A program made the translations under genes and the position numbers. A stretch of 64,000 nucleotides of DNA from Lutraria lutraria. Lineage: Eukaryota; Mollusca; Bivalvia; Venerida; Mactridae. The stretch spans positions 19,374,968 to 19,438,967 of the forward strand of contig OZ026835.1 in NCBI GenBank assembly GCA_964023205.1. Reading direction: 5' to 3'. Below, piece by piece: positions 21,653 to 31,925 of this stretch. The notes under the pieces are model-generated. The model ran no database searches and was not told the DNA's origin. It was given only the letters and a program-made list of their open reading frames with translations. The number at the start of each line of letters is the position of its first letter. Within the stretch, counting starts at the first letter, position 1.

Positions 21653-22318
21653 CTAATTAAAAAAGCTGTCTGTATCACACTGAGATGTACAGGCTGCATT
21701 AATAAGGGCAGCCAATGAATTAGAAATGGGTTTGTCTTTTTCAAGGGCCTTTAACTTTGGCATTGACCATTCATCATCCGAAGTATTATGATCAACATTA
21801 TCTTCCTCACCAAATAAAGCATTTATAAGATCATTGTTAAAATCTTTACTCGGTTCAACAGGTTTGGAAGTACTTGGTTGAGGGTCACCATATTCATCAG
21901 ATGAAATATCATCTGCATTGACTTCAATGTTTAAATTAGGCACATTGTCAATCATACTTTTCATAATATCTATTTTTAATTCAAATAAGTCTTCATTAGA
22001 CATATTATCAACAAAATTCTTCTTTTTTTTCTTAGAAGACTTAAAAATTTGTTTGGGACGTAAGACCCCTGAACCAGATGGTGTGACTTCTACCCCAGAA
22101 CACTTGGGTACAGGTTTACTTGTGGACTTTTTAACCACATTAATTTTACTTTTTAAGGCTTTGCTTTTGGGGGCTTCAGTACGTACAGTAACATTCACCG
22201 CTACGGGCGGTAGCTCGGACGGAGGGACATTTTCCTCGTTCGTGAACCCCGAAAAAGACGACTGATAATCATCATTAAAAAGACTAAGGACGTCTTCGTC
22301 CATATTTAAAATAATCAC
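21653..22318 (-). pseudogene. DIRS Gag-like protein, N-terminal part
   Basis: The 221-residue frame is acidic, with a Lys-rich patch (SSKKKKKNFVDN) and then an acidic stretch (NADDISSDEYGDPQ). It resembles the poorly conserved N-terminal region of DIRS Gag. It ends at a single in-frame TAG after DTDSFFN. The same frame then continues with the conserved Gag part, so one nonsense change separates the two. The ATG at 22,302-22,304 (MDEDVLS) is as plausible a start as the upstream one. Confidence 0.75.
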
Positions 22319-22319
22319 A

Positions 22320-22490
22320 ACCGTAACACGGTAGAAAACAGATAATAATATAACAAAGAAAAAACACCCGTAACACGGGAAAACTAATTTTCAAAGAAGT
22401 TAATTGAAAAGTGCGAAACACCGTTACATGGTTAACCACTATAAACAACAATAAAAAAAATAGTAAGGTATCTAATGCTGTAACACAGCA
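22320..22490 (-). other. Four short hairpins with constant loop in the DIRS leader
   Basis: Four palindromic blocks on the plus strand: ACCG-TAACA-CGGT (22,320-22,332), CCCG-TAACA-CGGG (22,367-22,379), ACCG-TTACA-TGGT (22,420-22,432) and TGCTG-TAACA-CAGCA (22,476-22,490). The loop is almost constant while the stems change in a compensated way. Spacing is 47-57 bp. In the element's RNA the loop would read UGUUA. They lie between the possible transcription start and the Gag ATG. Confidence 0.85.
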
Positions 22491-22560
22491 AATATAACAT
22501 ATAAAATACCAAACAAGAACGAGTTTTGAAAGTCTTCAAAAACTTACCATTATCTAGAGC

Positions 22561-23700
22561 GTATTTAGCGTACATGCGTTCTGTTCAAGCGCTAGAATAA
22601 CTATGATTAGTAGTGGTCAGCCGGGCATAGCAATGACTTTTTATGGGCATAGCAATGACTTTTTACGATTTAAAGAGCGTTATATGGATATGAGTGTTAG
22701 AATAACATGCAATTGTACATGTGAAGCCAAAGGCTTTATGATAAATAATGTATATGTACATCACTGAACCTACACATCAAGGTAAAATTAAATGATTTCA
22801 CTTAATCATCATGTTGATCATTTATCATTGAGTCCAAAATCAACAGAAACCAGCTATCAGTGAAATAATAAAAGATCTGAACTTCATTGTTTACGTCAAT
22901 TTTAAAGTTTTCAAAAGTCAGCAGTAGTCATGCACTAATTTAAGGGAATGCAATAATTTAACTATAAGTTTCGAAGTTCACATACCAGACTCAATACAAT
23001 TTCCATTCATTTAGAACATTAAGCCTGTGAAGTTTCAAAATTCAGTCATGAAAAGAAATGATCGAGGCCATTACCGTAAAAAGCGTTGTCTTCATGTGAC
23101 TAAACAAACAGAATTATTGATCAATTGGAATTATTTTATATTTTATGTACCTTAGCTACTGTATGTTTGACCTTTTTTGGGGACCAGTCTGTTATATGGT
23201 TTCAAATCTTGCTAATAAACAACAAATATAGATTTTCCAAAATTTCTCAACAGCTAAAAATGTGGGCCCTAGTGTGTTCACAAAATAAAAGTTTATGCTG
23301 CATGCTGCCGGACAAAGACAGAGGTTGCGTCTCAGTCTGTTAAAAATGAATCTGATCTGAAGGTGTTATTAGTGTGAATTTGATGTTTGAGACAAGCTCT
23401 AAAGCCTCTAAATAGAAAAGCATGGATAAGGTCTATTTCAACCAATCTCACTTAGACCTAGACTTGACCTATTCAATGACTGCAAAGGTACATACAGTCA
23501 AACATGTATACAAAGGCCAGCCTTGGGAAAAACACAATGTGACCTTTATTGACAGGTAACCTGTATTCAGGGGTCATTTTGTTCTGAATAATCAGTCATT
23601 CAATGACTGTTTTCATAAGAATGGCTTTTATTCTACATTTATTTTGGATCTGGCTGATATCACAGAACTGACTATTTAGTATTATCAAATACTCCAATAA
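22561..23700. other. Gene-free stretch with a 24-bp direct repeat
   Basis: GGGCATAGCAATGACTTTTTA occurs twice in a row at about 22,623-22,670 (direct copies, cited in part). Near 23,493 TACAGTCAAAC and a nearby TGACCTTTATTGACAGG recall the TA-CAGT element ends seen at 29,463 and 49,221. No gene is recognised. Confidence 0.5.
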
Positions 23701-23701
23701 T

Positions 23702-24000
23702 ATATAGTTCCCACATCTACAATATTTACCTCCCTTGGCAGCCATCTTTGTTGGCAAATTCAACAAGCAGATAGAAGATATTTATATTTTTGTTTTGATA
23801 ATTCTAAATTTGTGACAACTACATTTTCTTAAACCTGATATGCTTATGGCCTTACTAACTTTATGATTGAATTAATTATCTTTTATAAAATAAGTTGTTT
23901 ATTAACCAATTTTCTTATTATTTCTATTAAGCGCATAAGACATTTGCCAACTAAGATGGCTGCCAAGGGAGGTAGATATTGTAGATGTGGGAACTATGTA
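23702..24000. mobile_element. Palindromic element with 55-bp inverted arms
   Basis: 23,707-23,759 and 23,942-23,994 are near-perfect reverse complements (left arm starts GTTCCCACATCTACAATATT; right arm ends TATTGTAGATGTGGGAAC) separated by about 180 bp. The arms contain CAAGATGGCTGCC-like sequence, close to a YY1-type site. The element could be a MITE; a target duplication was not clear. Short open frames across it are not genes. Confidence 0.82.
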
Positions 24001-24320
24001 TTGACATGCACTGAACATTTTAACAAGCAAATTGATATATGTGGATATAGTTTATTTTGAAATCAGTAGGCACAACATACAATTACATACATGAAATTAC
24101 AAATGACGTGACAAAGACAATGGTTAACATGAAAGATAATGCTTTACGCAGAATATGGCTTGAACTAACAAATGAGATATAAAGTTGTTTTTGGAAATGT
24201 AATGCCAATAGATGAGAGTAAGCTAAGTATTTAAAAAAGTACATTTTGCGACGGTCTTATCCTTAAGAATGTAATTGAGATGATAATTCAGAACAGTGGC
24301 GGAGAAGGTGTATAATGTTC
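24001..24320. other. Short gene-free spacer
   Basis: Nothing recognised between the palindromic element and the LINE poly(A). Confidence 0.5.
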
Positions 24321-24545
24321 TTCTTTTTTTTTAAATCATTTCAAACATAGTAATTTGATAAAATACTATCTATTTGTCAAAATATTATAAGACATGAAGT
24401 GTTTATGAAGAAATGAAACAAATAGAAAATGGTTAAGGGCACAATTTACCAACATCAATAATATATGAAAACATTCTTAAATAAAGCATGTGAATAAATT
24501 TAAATGAATGCAACAATTAATGGTTAAAATGCGTATTTACAAATG

Positions 24546-25010
24546 ATGAGCATGATGAGTACATAATATCAGTTTTAAACTTGTTTCATCTATAATAATG
24601 TACATTTAGTAAGTACAAATGTAAAAATGCAACATTGATAAATTATATTGACAACTAGTCAAGTGTAAACATAGCTCAACAATACATTATAGATGCATTT
24701 TGACACAAAAGAAGAGCATGATAAGTACAAAATATTTATATTAGACATGTTTTATTTATGACAATTACAAATGTAATAATGCAACATGACTATGATAAAA
24801 ATATTAAAAAATTATCAAATATAAACTTGACTCAACAATATATTATAGATGCACAAAAAAGAGCATGGTAAATATATAGTATTTATACTAGACTTCAAGT
24901 ACAAATTCAATAATGCAATCCATTATAAGATAAAATATATTGAACTTCCTCAGCAACAGATTATGAGTGTGTTTACAAATGCAACAAAGAAACTGACATA
25001 AACATTTACA
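24546..25010 (-). repeat. Imperfect tandem units in the LINE 3' UTR
   Basis: The plus-strand landmark GAGCATGNTNAGTA/GAGCATGGTAAATA starts at 24,548, 24,714 and 24,861 (166 and 147 bp apart). Each unit has an ACAAATGTAANAATGCAA-like block and a CTCAACAATANATTATAGATGCA block (N = variable). Tandem units in a LINE 3' UTR may help template recognition; this is an inference. Confidence 0.75.
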
Positions 25011-25097
25011 AATTTCAGAACAAACTACAAACATTTCTAAGACATCGGTTATCATAATTTATAATGTATAAAGAAATAAATAGTCATGAATATTACA

Positions 25098-25929
25098 TTA
25101 ACAATTTCGAATATCAAAGGCTTTAAATATATAGACACTTAAGTTTTTAATTTCATTTTCATTTCTACTTTCAAAAAGCTGCTTTAGTTTAAACATACTG
25201 GGGTGGATCCAAAAATTCCTTTTTATATATTGTTTCCTTATAGGTGTATACCTTGAGCATTCTAAAATAAAATGGTATTCGTCTTCAATGACATTACAAG
25301 TAAAACATTTTCTATCTTCACGAGGTATAAGCTGAAGTTCTTGGCTTATGCCATCTACCTGATTCAATATTAAGGTTATGAGACGAAACGAGTAATCTTG
25401 TCATTGCTGTTCAATATTTAATTATATTTACTGGTCTAAGATAAAACTGGAAATCAAATTCAATAAGTGAACGATAAATAATAGCCCTGGGGGAATTATA
25501 CAGACGATTGTTCCAATCTTGGATATTACTATCACTCAGTCGTTGTTTAAAAACATTAAAAAATATGTGCTTATTGCCAACGCCTTGATTTAAGCAAACC
25601 TCATGAAATCCTAAAGTTGAGAGAAGATTGCGAACTAAGGTTACCCAAGAGACTTTATTAGGGAATTTTTCGGCGTCTAGTTTTAATAAATTGTATATGA
25701 TTTTACAATATTTTGAGTCGTCACTGTTAACAATTTTTAACCAGAATTTAATAATCCTATTATATCTATAATAACTTAAATCAAATCTACCTAAAATGCC
25801 GTAAACAAAATCATTTTGGGTGCATCGTTTAACATTTAGAATGCGTTTACAATATTGCGTGTATATTCTTTCTATGTTAGGCGCTTTTTGAAATCCCCAT
25901 ACTTCACATGAATAATTCAAAATAGGCAA
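25098..25929 (-). pseudogene. LINE ORF2 C-terminal region with zinc-knuckle motif
   Basis: 25,411-25,929 reads PILNYSCEVWGFQKAPNIE and YCKRILNVKRCTQNDFVYG. 25,098-25,367 reads LIPREDRKCFTCNVIEDEYHF followed by ILEC: a C-x2-C-x7-H-x4-C knuckle, common at the C-terminus of such LINE proteins. The two pieces are separated by stops near 25,390. The stop at 25,098 is probably the true C-terminus. Confidence 0.85.
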
Positions 25930-26050
25930 AATAAGTTTATCGAATAATTCTAATCTATGACTAATCGTAAGATCTGAGAAATTAAAAAGGTATTTGTTTA
26001 ATTGAAACAGGGCTTTTTGTGCTTTCCCTGCTAGACAAGACTGAGCAACG

Positions 26051-26690
26051 TTAAAAGACCCTCCTTGAGTGAAAACTATTCCAATTAAGATAAGAGAAAC
26101 AATTAACTATTTCTATGATTTCATCATTGAATGTAAATTGCATATTTTGAGATAATCGACCAGCTTTCCTAAAAACAATGACTTTCGTTTTTTGTACATT
26201 AATTTTTAATTTCCATTTTGTGCAATAATCATGCAATAAATCAAATTACAATGTCATCTGCATATAGTAAGAGAAAAATAACAATATCTATACCCTCGAA
26301 ATTATTTAAAATCAAATGTTCTTCTAAATCATTGATAAACATAGAAAATAAAAAGGGGATAAACACTCCCCTTGTCTAACACCTAACATACATGTGAACT
26401 CTTCGCTAAGTAAGTTATTGAATTTTACTCGAGATTTTATATTTGCGTAAATGCTTTTTATAACAGTAAAAATTTTCCCACGAATACCTACTTTAATTAA
26501 TTTATGCCAAAGGCTGTTTCTTTCGATATAATCGAAGGCTTTACTGAAATCTATGAAGCTACAATATAATTTCTTGTTATTTAAAATCATGTAATTAAAC
26601 CATGCAAAACAAAATTATTATCAGTTGTACCCATACCTGCTCTAAAACCTGCCTGAGCCTCAACGTAAACTTGATATTGTTCAGCCCATT
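26051..26690 (-). pseudogene. LINE ORF2 reverse transcriptase palm
   Basis: Motifs: LYCSFIDFSKAFDYIERNSL with the first catalytic Asp, LGVRQGECLSPF (RQG block), then the YADD catalytic box at 26,253-26,264 in a different frame, and WKLKINVQKTKVIVFRKAG after it. At least two frameshifts (about 26,320 and 26,240) break the domain. All catalytic residues are still visible. Confidence 0.88.
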
Positions 26691-26693
26691 TAT

Positions 26694-27371
26694 TCAGGCG
26701 GTTATTAGAATTCTCGTAAATAATTTACCTAAAACACTTAATAGCGTTATTCCTCTATATTTTTCAGGATTGCTTAATGAACCTTTTTTATATAAAGGTA
26801 TAATATGGCCTTCGGACCATGAATCTGGAAATAACCCCGTATCAAAAATGACATTAAATAGGTTGTGTAAGTAAGGTACTAATTGCATTTTTCCGTTTTT
26901 GAAATATTCATTCAGTAAGTTATGGGGTCCAGCGCTTTTTCCAGTTTTAAGTTCTTTGATGGCGTTCAATATTTCGCCATTTGAAATAGACAAGTCCAAT
27001 TCGTAAAACATTATTTGAAATTCTCCATTCAAAAAACGTTCATTGAAATATAAAATATCTTCATCGGGTTGGTAAAATTTATCATTAGGGTTATTTACAG
27101 TTTTAAAATAAGTTTCAAAGCTGGACATAGGAATATCCGGGTTCTTAATATGAGACAAATCTCTAAGTAACTTCCAGTATAACTTAGCATTTTTGTACCG
27201 ATGAGATTCTAAGGTATTTGTTCTTTTATTTAAAAAGCTTTTACGGGAATGTTTCAGTGCGCTTTTGTATTTAGACCGCGCATTGACCAGTAAAATTCTG
27301 TTTTCATCAGTCTCCTGTTTCCTATATGAATTTAATATTTTTACAAGAAAGTGTTTCTCTTTAATTCGCAT
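26694..27371 (-). pseudogene. LINE ORF2 reverse transcriptase, fingers region
   Basis: A basic linker (LVNARSKYKSALKHSRKSFL) is followed by ILNAIKELKTGKSAGPHNLL, SWSEGHIIPLYKKGSLSNPE and KYRGITLLSVLGKLFTRIL. These are RT motifs 0-2 of L1/Tx1/RTE-like LINEs (the usual AGPD reads AGPH). The frame ends at a TAA created by a frameshift at about 26,690. Confidence 0.9.
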
Positions 27372-28090
27372 TCATCATTAAACCACGGCTTATATTGGTC
27401 AGATATTTTTTGTTTTTGATTGGTAGCAAAATTGGATCGTTTAAATAAATTTTCGGTTGCACTACACAACAGATTTGAGAATGAATCTAAATTTGATTGG
27501 ATATCTTCATTGTTTGAACAATTGTTTACTGATTCTGTCAGTATGCTTAAACTTTCGTGAAATTCTGCGCTACTAATTGATTCGATATAATCGTCTTTAA
27601 GATCGTTTCGCCAGATAAATCTATTGTCTATACTTTCATATGCATGACTATCATCGCGCAAATTATTTTGTATATTACATGTATTTCGAGTATTCTCAAT
27701 TGAAAACTCAATACTACAATGGTCTGATAATAAGTTTGGGTCATTGACACAATAAGAACTGACAAAGGGAAATAACTCTTCGGACACAAGAACATAATCA
27801 ACAGTACTTGAACCCCTATGGCCAACGAAAGTAAAATTTCCTACATTATTGTCTTGACAACAATGACCATTAAGGATACACAGGCCTGTTTGTTTACAAA
27901 AATCCAGTAATGCGTTACCATTCTGATTTAAATTACCTTTGTCCTTCGACGTTCTACAAGTATTTATAAATGTATCTGTGTTATAGTCCTCGGGTAATAT
28001 GTCAAAATGTTCAGTTGAGTCGAATGTTACAAAGTCTGCTAAATCCGATGTTCGGCTATTGAAATCACCAGACAACAATATGTTACATTT
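27341..28090 (-). pseudogene. LINE ORF2 endonuclease C-terminal part and linker
   Basis: It begins LLSGDFNSRTSDLADF (the GDFN catalytic block), then GSSTVDYVLVSEELF and DPNLLSDHCSIEFSI (the catalytic SDH block). All the hallmark residues of the APE nuclease are kept in this half. The region after 27,600 is a linker ending near KPWFNDECELKRNTFL. The frame overlaps the next one by about 30 bases with a frameshift. Confidence 0.9.
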
Positions 28091-28125
28091 ACCATTGTAT
28101 ATAAGCTACTGAGTCTAATAGTCGA

Positions 28126-28512
28126 TCAAAACAATCTACGTCTGCCTTCTGGCATTATATAACATAATCCGATAAATACATCATTACCAAAATAAAAATG
28201 TTTACCATTCAGTCTTAGCCATATAATGTCATCAACACTTTTAAAGAAAACACAGTTATCATCTACAAGTGAATTACGCACATATATAACAATACCTCCT
28301 GAATCACGTTTACAGTTACTGGACTTCTCACTGTGTAACGGAAAATGCTGAAAACCATCAACATACAAATCATGCAATTCATTAGACCAGGTTTCTGTAA
28401 ACATAATGATATCATTTGAGTTAAACAAATCTAACACATTAGAAATAAGTAGCTTGTTGCAGCTTTTCGAAATCAAACACTGAATATTTAATAGAGAGAA
28501 TTTAACAGTCAC
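28126..28512 (-). pseudogene. LINE ORF2 endonuclease, N-terminal part
   Basis: It starts MTVKFSLLNIQCLISKS, where NIQ is the first active-site block of APE endonucleases. It then has NDIIMFTETWSNE (the catalytic E.W block) and RDSGGIVIYVRNSL. The frame ends with CYIMPEGRRRLF at a frameshift near 28,130. The start lies about 15 bases after the ORF1 stop, suggesting coupled translation. Confidence 0.88.
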
Positions 28513-28527
28513 CTTCTCCTGTGACCC

Positions 28528-29465
28528 TTAACTAGGGTCCCCTGTTGCCCCACAATCGCTGGTTACATAATGGGATGCACCTGCTTGGTTTTCATTTTCA
28601 CGATGAGAATGCACAGCTTTTGTCGGCTTTGATTGAGAGTTGCGTTTTGGCGAAACAGAACGAACACCACGACTTTTAATTTTCTTAAATTTCTTGTTTG
28701 TTTTTGACCTTGACCTGTGTGAAACGGGTTCTTGTTGTTTGTTGTTGTTATTAGTGTTCGTCACTGAATAGTTCTTTTCTGTTGATGAGTTCATTTGAGA
28801 CAAGTCAAGCACTTCTTCCTGTTCAGGAATTATTGAATGGTCCCTACCGTCGTTGATTTCAGCACTGTGTTCTTGTATTGGAGGGTAGTTTGTTGCGTCA
28901 TCTATTTCTATTTCATTGCTGCGCATGTGTACCTTTTGTGTTGCAATTTTACCAGATGGTGCTGCTTCTTGTTGAATGGTTTCAATATCAGCCAAACATG
29001 ATAGTCTGTTTTGTGACAAAACAGAATTCCATTCAGGGAATTTGTCTTTAACAACCGTATTGCCACATAGTAACTTGGCCGGATATACAATCCGCACCGA
29101 TACGCCAGGATTGTTTTTCTTTGTGTCCTTGTACATAGACCACAATTGTTTGCGTGCGTCGGTTATTTCTTTGGGAAAATCTCTGTCGATTGAATATCCA
29201 GGGCATGTCTTCAGTGTTTTAGTATTTGACAAAATATATTTTACGTCGTTGTAATTCACGAAATTTGCGATTATTGATCTGGAAGACGTCGATCTTGTTG
29301 ACTTAGCTCCTAGCCTGTGTACACGTGCTATTATCATTCGTGATACATCTACTTGTAAAATGTTTGAAAAAAAAAAAAAAACCAAATTTGCACAGTTTTC
29401 AAATCTACCACTTTCCTTGATATACCAGTGTTTTATGTGCATCATATGAAAATGATCAAAACTAC
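28528..29465 (-). CDS. LINE ORF1 protein, L1-like RNA-binding chaperone
   Basis: The frame is open for over 300 residues. Residues 45-150 hold VSRMIIARVHRLGAKST, RSIIANFVNYNDVKYILSN, and SIDRDFPKEITDARKQLW, the pattern of the L1 ORF1p RNA-recognition and C-terminal domains (R..II.F..Y.D...IL ... DFP.E....R). The tail is basic (SKTNKKFKKIKSRGVRS) and ends at a TAG next to ORF2. It would coat LINE RNA. The first about 35 residues (MSKIYCSFDHFHMM...) and a Phe run encoded by a long T/A run at 29,366-29,382 may not be original, as the element is cut near 29,465. The coding frame is otherwise intact. Confidence 0.85.
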
Positions 29466-30661
29466 AGTAAATCTTGCTCATGCAACCATGTGTATTAAGT
29501 GACCTTTTTCATAAGCAACCACTTCAAAATCCCCCCAAACGTTTTTGCACTATGTTTTTAATGTATTAAGCGACCTTTGCTCAACATGACCAGCGACCGC
29601 CAATATGTCAACAAAGTCTGCAAGATCTTTTCATTAGGCGACCGTTTGACACGTCAAACCGTTAATTCCCATAGATTGTTAATTGTAAACACAGACATAA
29701 TTAACTCCTGACGAACGTGTGAAAAACATGACCGTAATCACTTGTGTATGCATAGAGCACTTGAGTCTTTAGGACGCAGGTAAAATACATGTTGTATCAC
29801 CTTGGGAAAATTATTTTTATGAGAATAAAAATTAGTTTTTAGCAAAAAAAAAAAACCACACATTTTTGTTTAAAGTAACTTTGCGTTACGTAAGTATTAC
29901 GAAAACGAGATAATGACTTTTGTATTAAAACACCAATTAATTTCTCAACCCAAGTATTTATACTTCTCAACACCATGAGGGTATCATAATTAATTGCACG
30001 ATCAGCAACATTTGTTGTTGATTTTCAAACTCGCATCCACTACAGATGTTTTCGACAACAAAATCCACGAAAATTACGGATTTATCTCCCTTGTTTCTTC
30101 CCCGGTAAAAATTTAAATTCAATTTGTCTTTATTGTTTTGTCTGGGATAAAATGGACTGATCTTTGAACCAATGTATAAGACACAATAGATTTTCAGACA
30201 CGATTTTTTATTTAAAAACATTCATGTTAAAAAACGAGTGAAAAATTGTGCGTAGTGGTAAAAAAACTGTACCACAATGGAATATTGTAGTCATAAGAAA
30301 ATATGTGATACCTCATTAACAATGCATTTCATTTCAAATAGTATAATATATAATGGTACATAATTATGCTTTATTTCACCATTGCTATTTATTTCCCCTA
30401 CTTTTTGCCTCATCACTAAATGTGTTTCATTGGTGATCTTTCTATAAGGTACTGTCTATGTTTTCCATGAACAAGGTGAAGTACCTAAATATATCATTTA
30501 AATAAACATAATAATCATAATTACTTTTATTTGTAACACAGTTGAACACCTTACTCACAATACCTTACTCTGCTTCAACTATCGGAAACTTCAGGTTTTT
30601 GTATTAAGAGACCACTTTTGGTCTTTCCCTTGGGTGGTCGCTTAATACAAGATTGACTGTA
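29463..30661. mobile_element. TA-flanked 1.2-kb non-autonomous element
   Basis: Left end TA-CAGTAAATCTTG (29,463) and right end CAAGATTGACTG-TA (ending 30,661) are inverted. Both ends continue with ATTAAG(T/C)GACC-type blocks (ATTAAGTGACC at 29,495, ATTAAGCGACC at 29,570, and GGTCGCTTAAT at 30,640 in reverse). TA duplication and CAGT tips fit the Tc1/mariner superfamily. No transposase is seen; the 84-residue minus frame inside is a chance frame. Confidence 0.65.
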
Positions 30662-31849
30662 TACTCAAAAGAATTATAAAATGTTATGTATAACATGACT
30701 ATACATTTTTATATGACACACACTACTATAATGGTTTACATATTTTGCTGGTTATGATGTGATTTGGCAAAAAAAATCCTTGTAAATTCTTCTTCTTAGG
30801 TTAATTAGGTACATGTATTGTTATACAAGTTGTAATGTGTTTTTAAAGTATTGTTGAAAAAATAACTCATTGATAAAATATGCTCAGTATCATAGTTCTA
30901 TACAAGATGGCTGACTAGCACTGTATTGCTCATTTAGAATCATGTAGCAATCTAGAATGTTAAAAAGATACCTGATGGCCTACTAGCACTAGATTGAAAA
31001 AAAAAAGAAATTTGCTTCTATTTTACCTTGAAAAAATGAGGACATTGAAGGTCAATGCCACATGTTTATGTAACAATGTAGAGGACAAAATATGCATACC
31101 AATAAAGGACTTCATTATGCAGAACACTGGTCAAGTAAATTACATAATGATTTTTGAAGTCTCCTTTTGTACTATCCATAATCATATGAGAATAAAACTT
31201 CAAAAAATGAAAGTTAATAGTTTAAATTACTAGAATACTCATAGATGATCAAATAGCTGTCAATTATTTTTAAAAGTTTGAACAGCCTAGTAAAAATATT
31301 ATCAAACATTGAAATGCGCATACAGAAATGTACAGTATTAGAAATCTCTCAAGACTGCATCAATAGGGCAATATGCCTATGACAAAAGCTGAAGTTACAA
31401 AGGACAAGCTACCTGAACGAGTATTGAAATTTAGATAATTGGATATTATTTAATATTAGGAATATGTGCAAATAAGTTTTATTGTTTGTGAACTTTTCTA
31501 AATTATACTTTAACCTTCTAAAGGTTACACATACCTTCAGTCTGTATATAAACATAATAAAGTCAGAACAGAGTGTTTATACTGTCCAAAGATGCATAGT
31601 AAAAATATCTAAAATGTTTTGACGAATTCATTTTGTCATTGCAAATTTGGGAAAGTCTATACAAATCAGTTCTCTAAAACTTTGATGACAGAAACATCAC
31701 TACCACTTCTTGTTGTCTATAGTGTAAGTGGGCCAGGAAACACAGCTACTTATAAATTCATATAATCAGATGTGACATTTTCACTTCACAGTACATTTGC
31801 CATCTTATGGCATCTGACTTCAGTGGTTTCCTAGGTATCTAGGAAGAGC
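30662..31849. other. Gene-free AT-rich stretch
   Basis: No feature supported. A 79-residue plus frame (30,994-31,233) is low-complexity and lacks motifs. Confidence 0.5.
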
Positions 31850-31925
31850 TCAATTAGTTCCCCAATCTACTACAACAGCGCCATCTTGCACTTGCAATTC
31901 TTTCACATGTGCAACACACATCATT
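31850..31925 (-). CDS. Candidate terminal coding exon of an unidentified host gene
   Basis: A good acceptor (TTTTGTTCTGTATATTTGCAG) precedes 76 nt that read MMCVAHVKELQVQDGAVVVD and WGTN before a TGA at 31,850-31,852. A second frame is open too. No family is recognised. It could pair with the start-type exon at 33,095-33,181 on the same strand, but direct joining would be out of phase, so an intervening exon would be needed. Confidence 0.3.

Larger units (their letters stand above)
20640..22560 (-). mobile_element. DIRS-type (tyrosine-recombinase class) retroelement, 5' half
   Basis: The minus strand carries a structured leader (22,320-22,490), a Gag-like protein in three pieces (22,318-21,058) and the beginning of a DIRS reverse transcriptase (about 21,040-20,690). 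The similarity to coding frames stops after SDYFTSMAL, just before the first catalytic block, so the rest of RT, RNase H, methyltransferase-like and recombinase regions are absent. DIRS elements normally end in inverted repeats; none was identified. A possible donor GTAAGT occurs in the leader on this strand near 22,545. Confidence 0.85.
24322..29465 (-). mobile_element. Nearly full-length LINE with L1-like ORF1 and ORF2
   Basis: On the minus strand: ORF1 (29,481-28,528), ORF2 endonuclease (28,512-about 27,600), reverse transcriptase (27,371-26,050), C-terminal region with a zinc-knuckle motif (25,929-25,098), a 3' UTR of about 750 bp with imperfect tandem units, and a poly(A) (T-run 24,324-24,332). 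ORF2 begins directly after ORF1. Several frameshifts (near 28,130, 28,090, 27,350, 26,690, 26,300, 25,940 and 25,390) make it dead but relatively young. The 5' side ends at the TA-flanked element at 29,463. Confidence 0.9.

Noticed and set aside
21918..22265. 115-residue plus frame
   Set aside because: It is the antisense shadow of the DIRS Gag frame.
23125..23343. 72-residue plus frame with a hydrophobic start
   Set aside because: Could pass as a signal peptide, but length, composition and lack of any further support fit a chance frame.
30994..31233. 79-residue plus frame starting with a Lys run
   Set aside because: Low-complexity start, no motif, no splice context, AT-rich surroundings.
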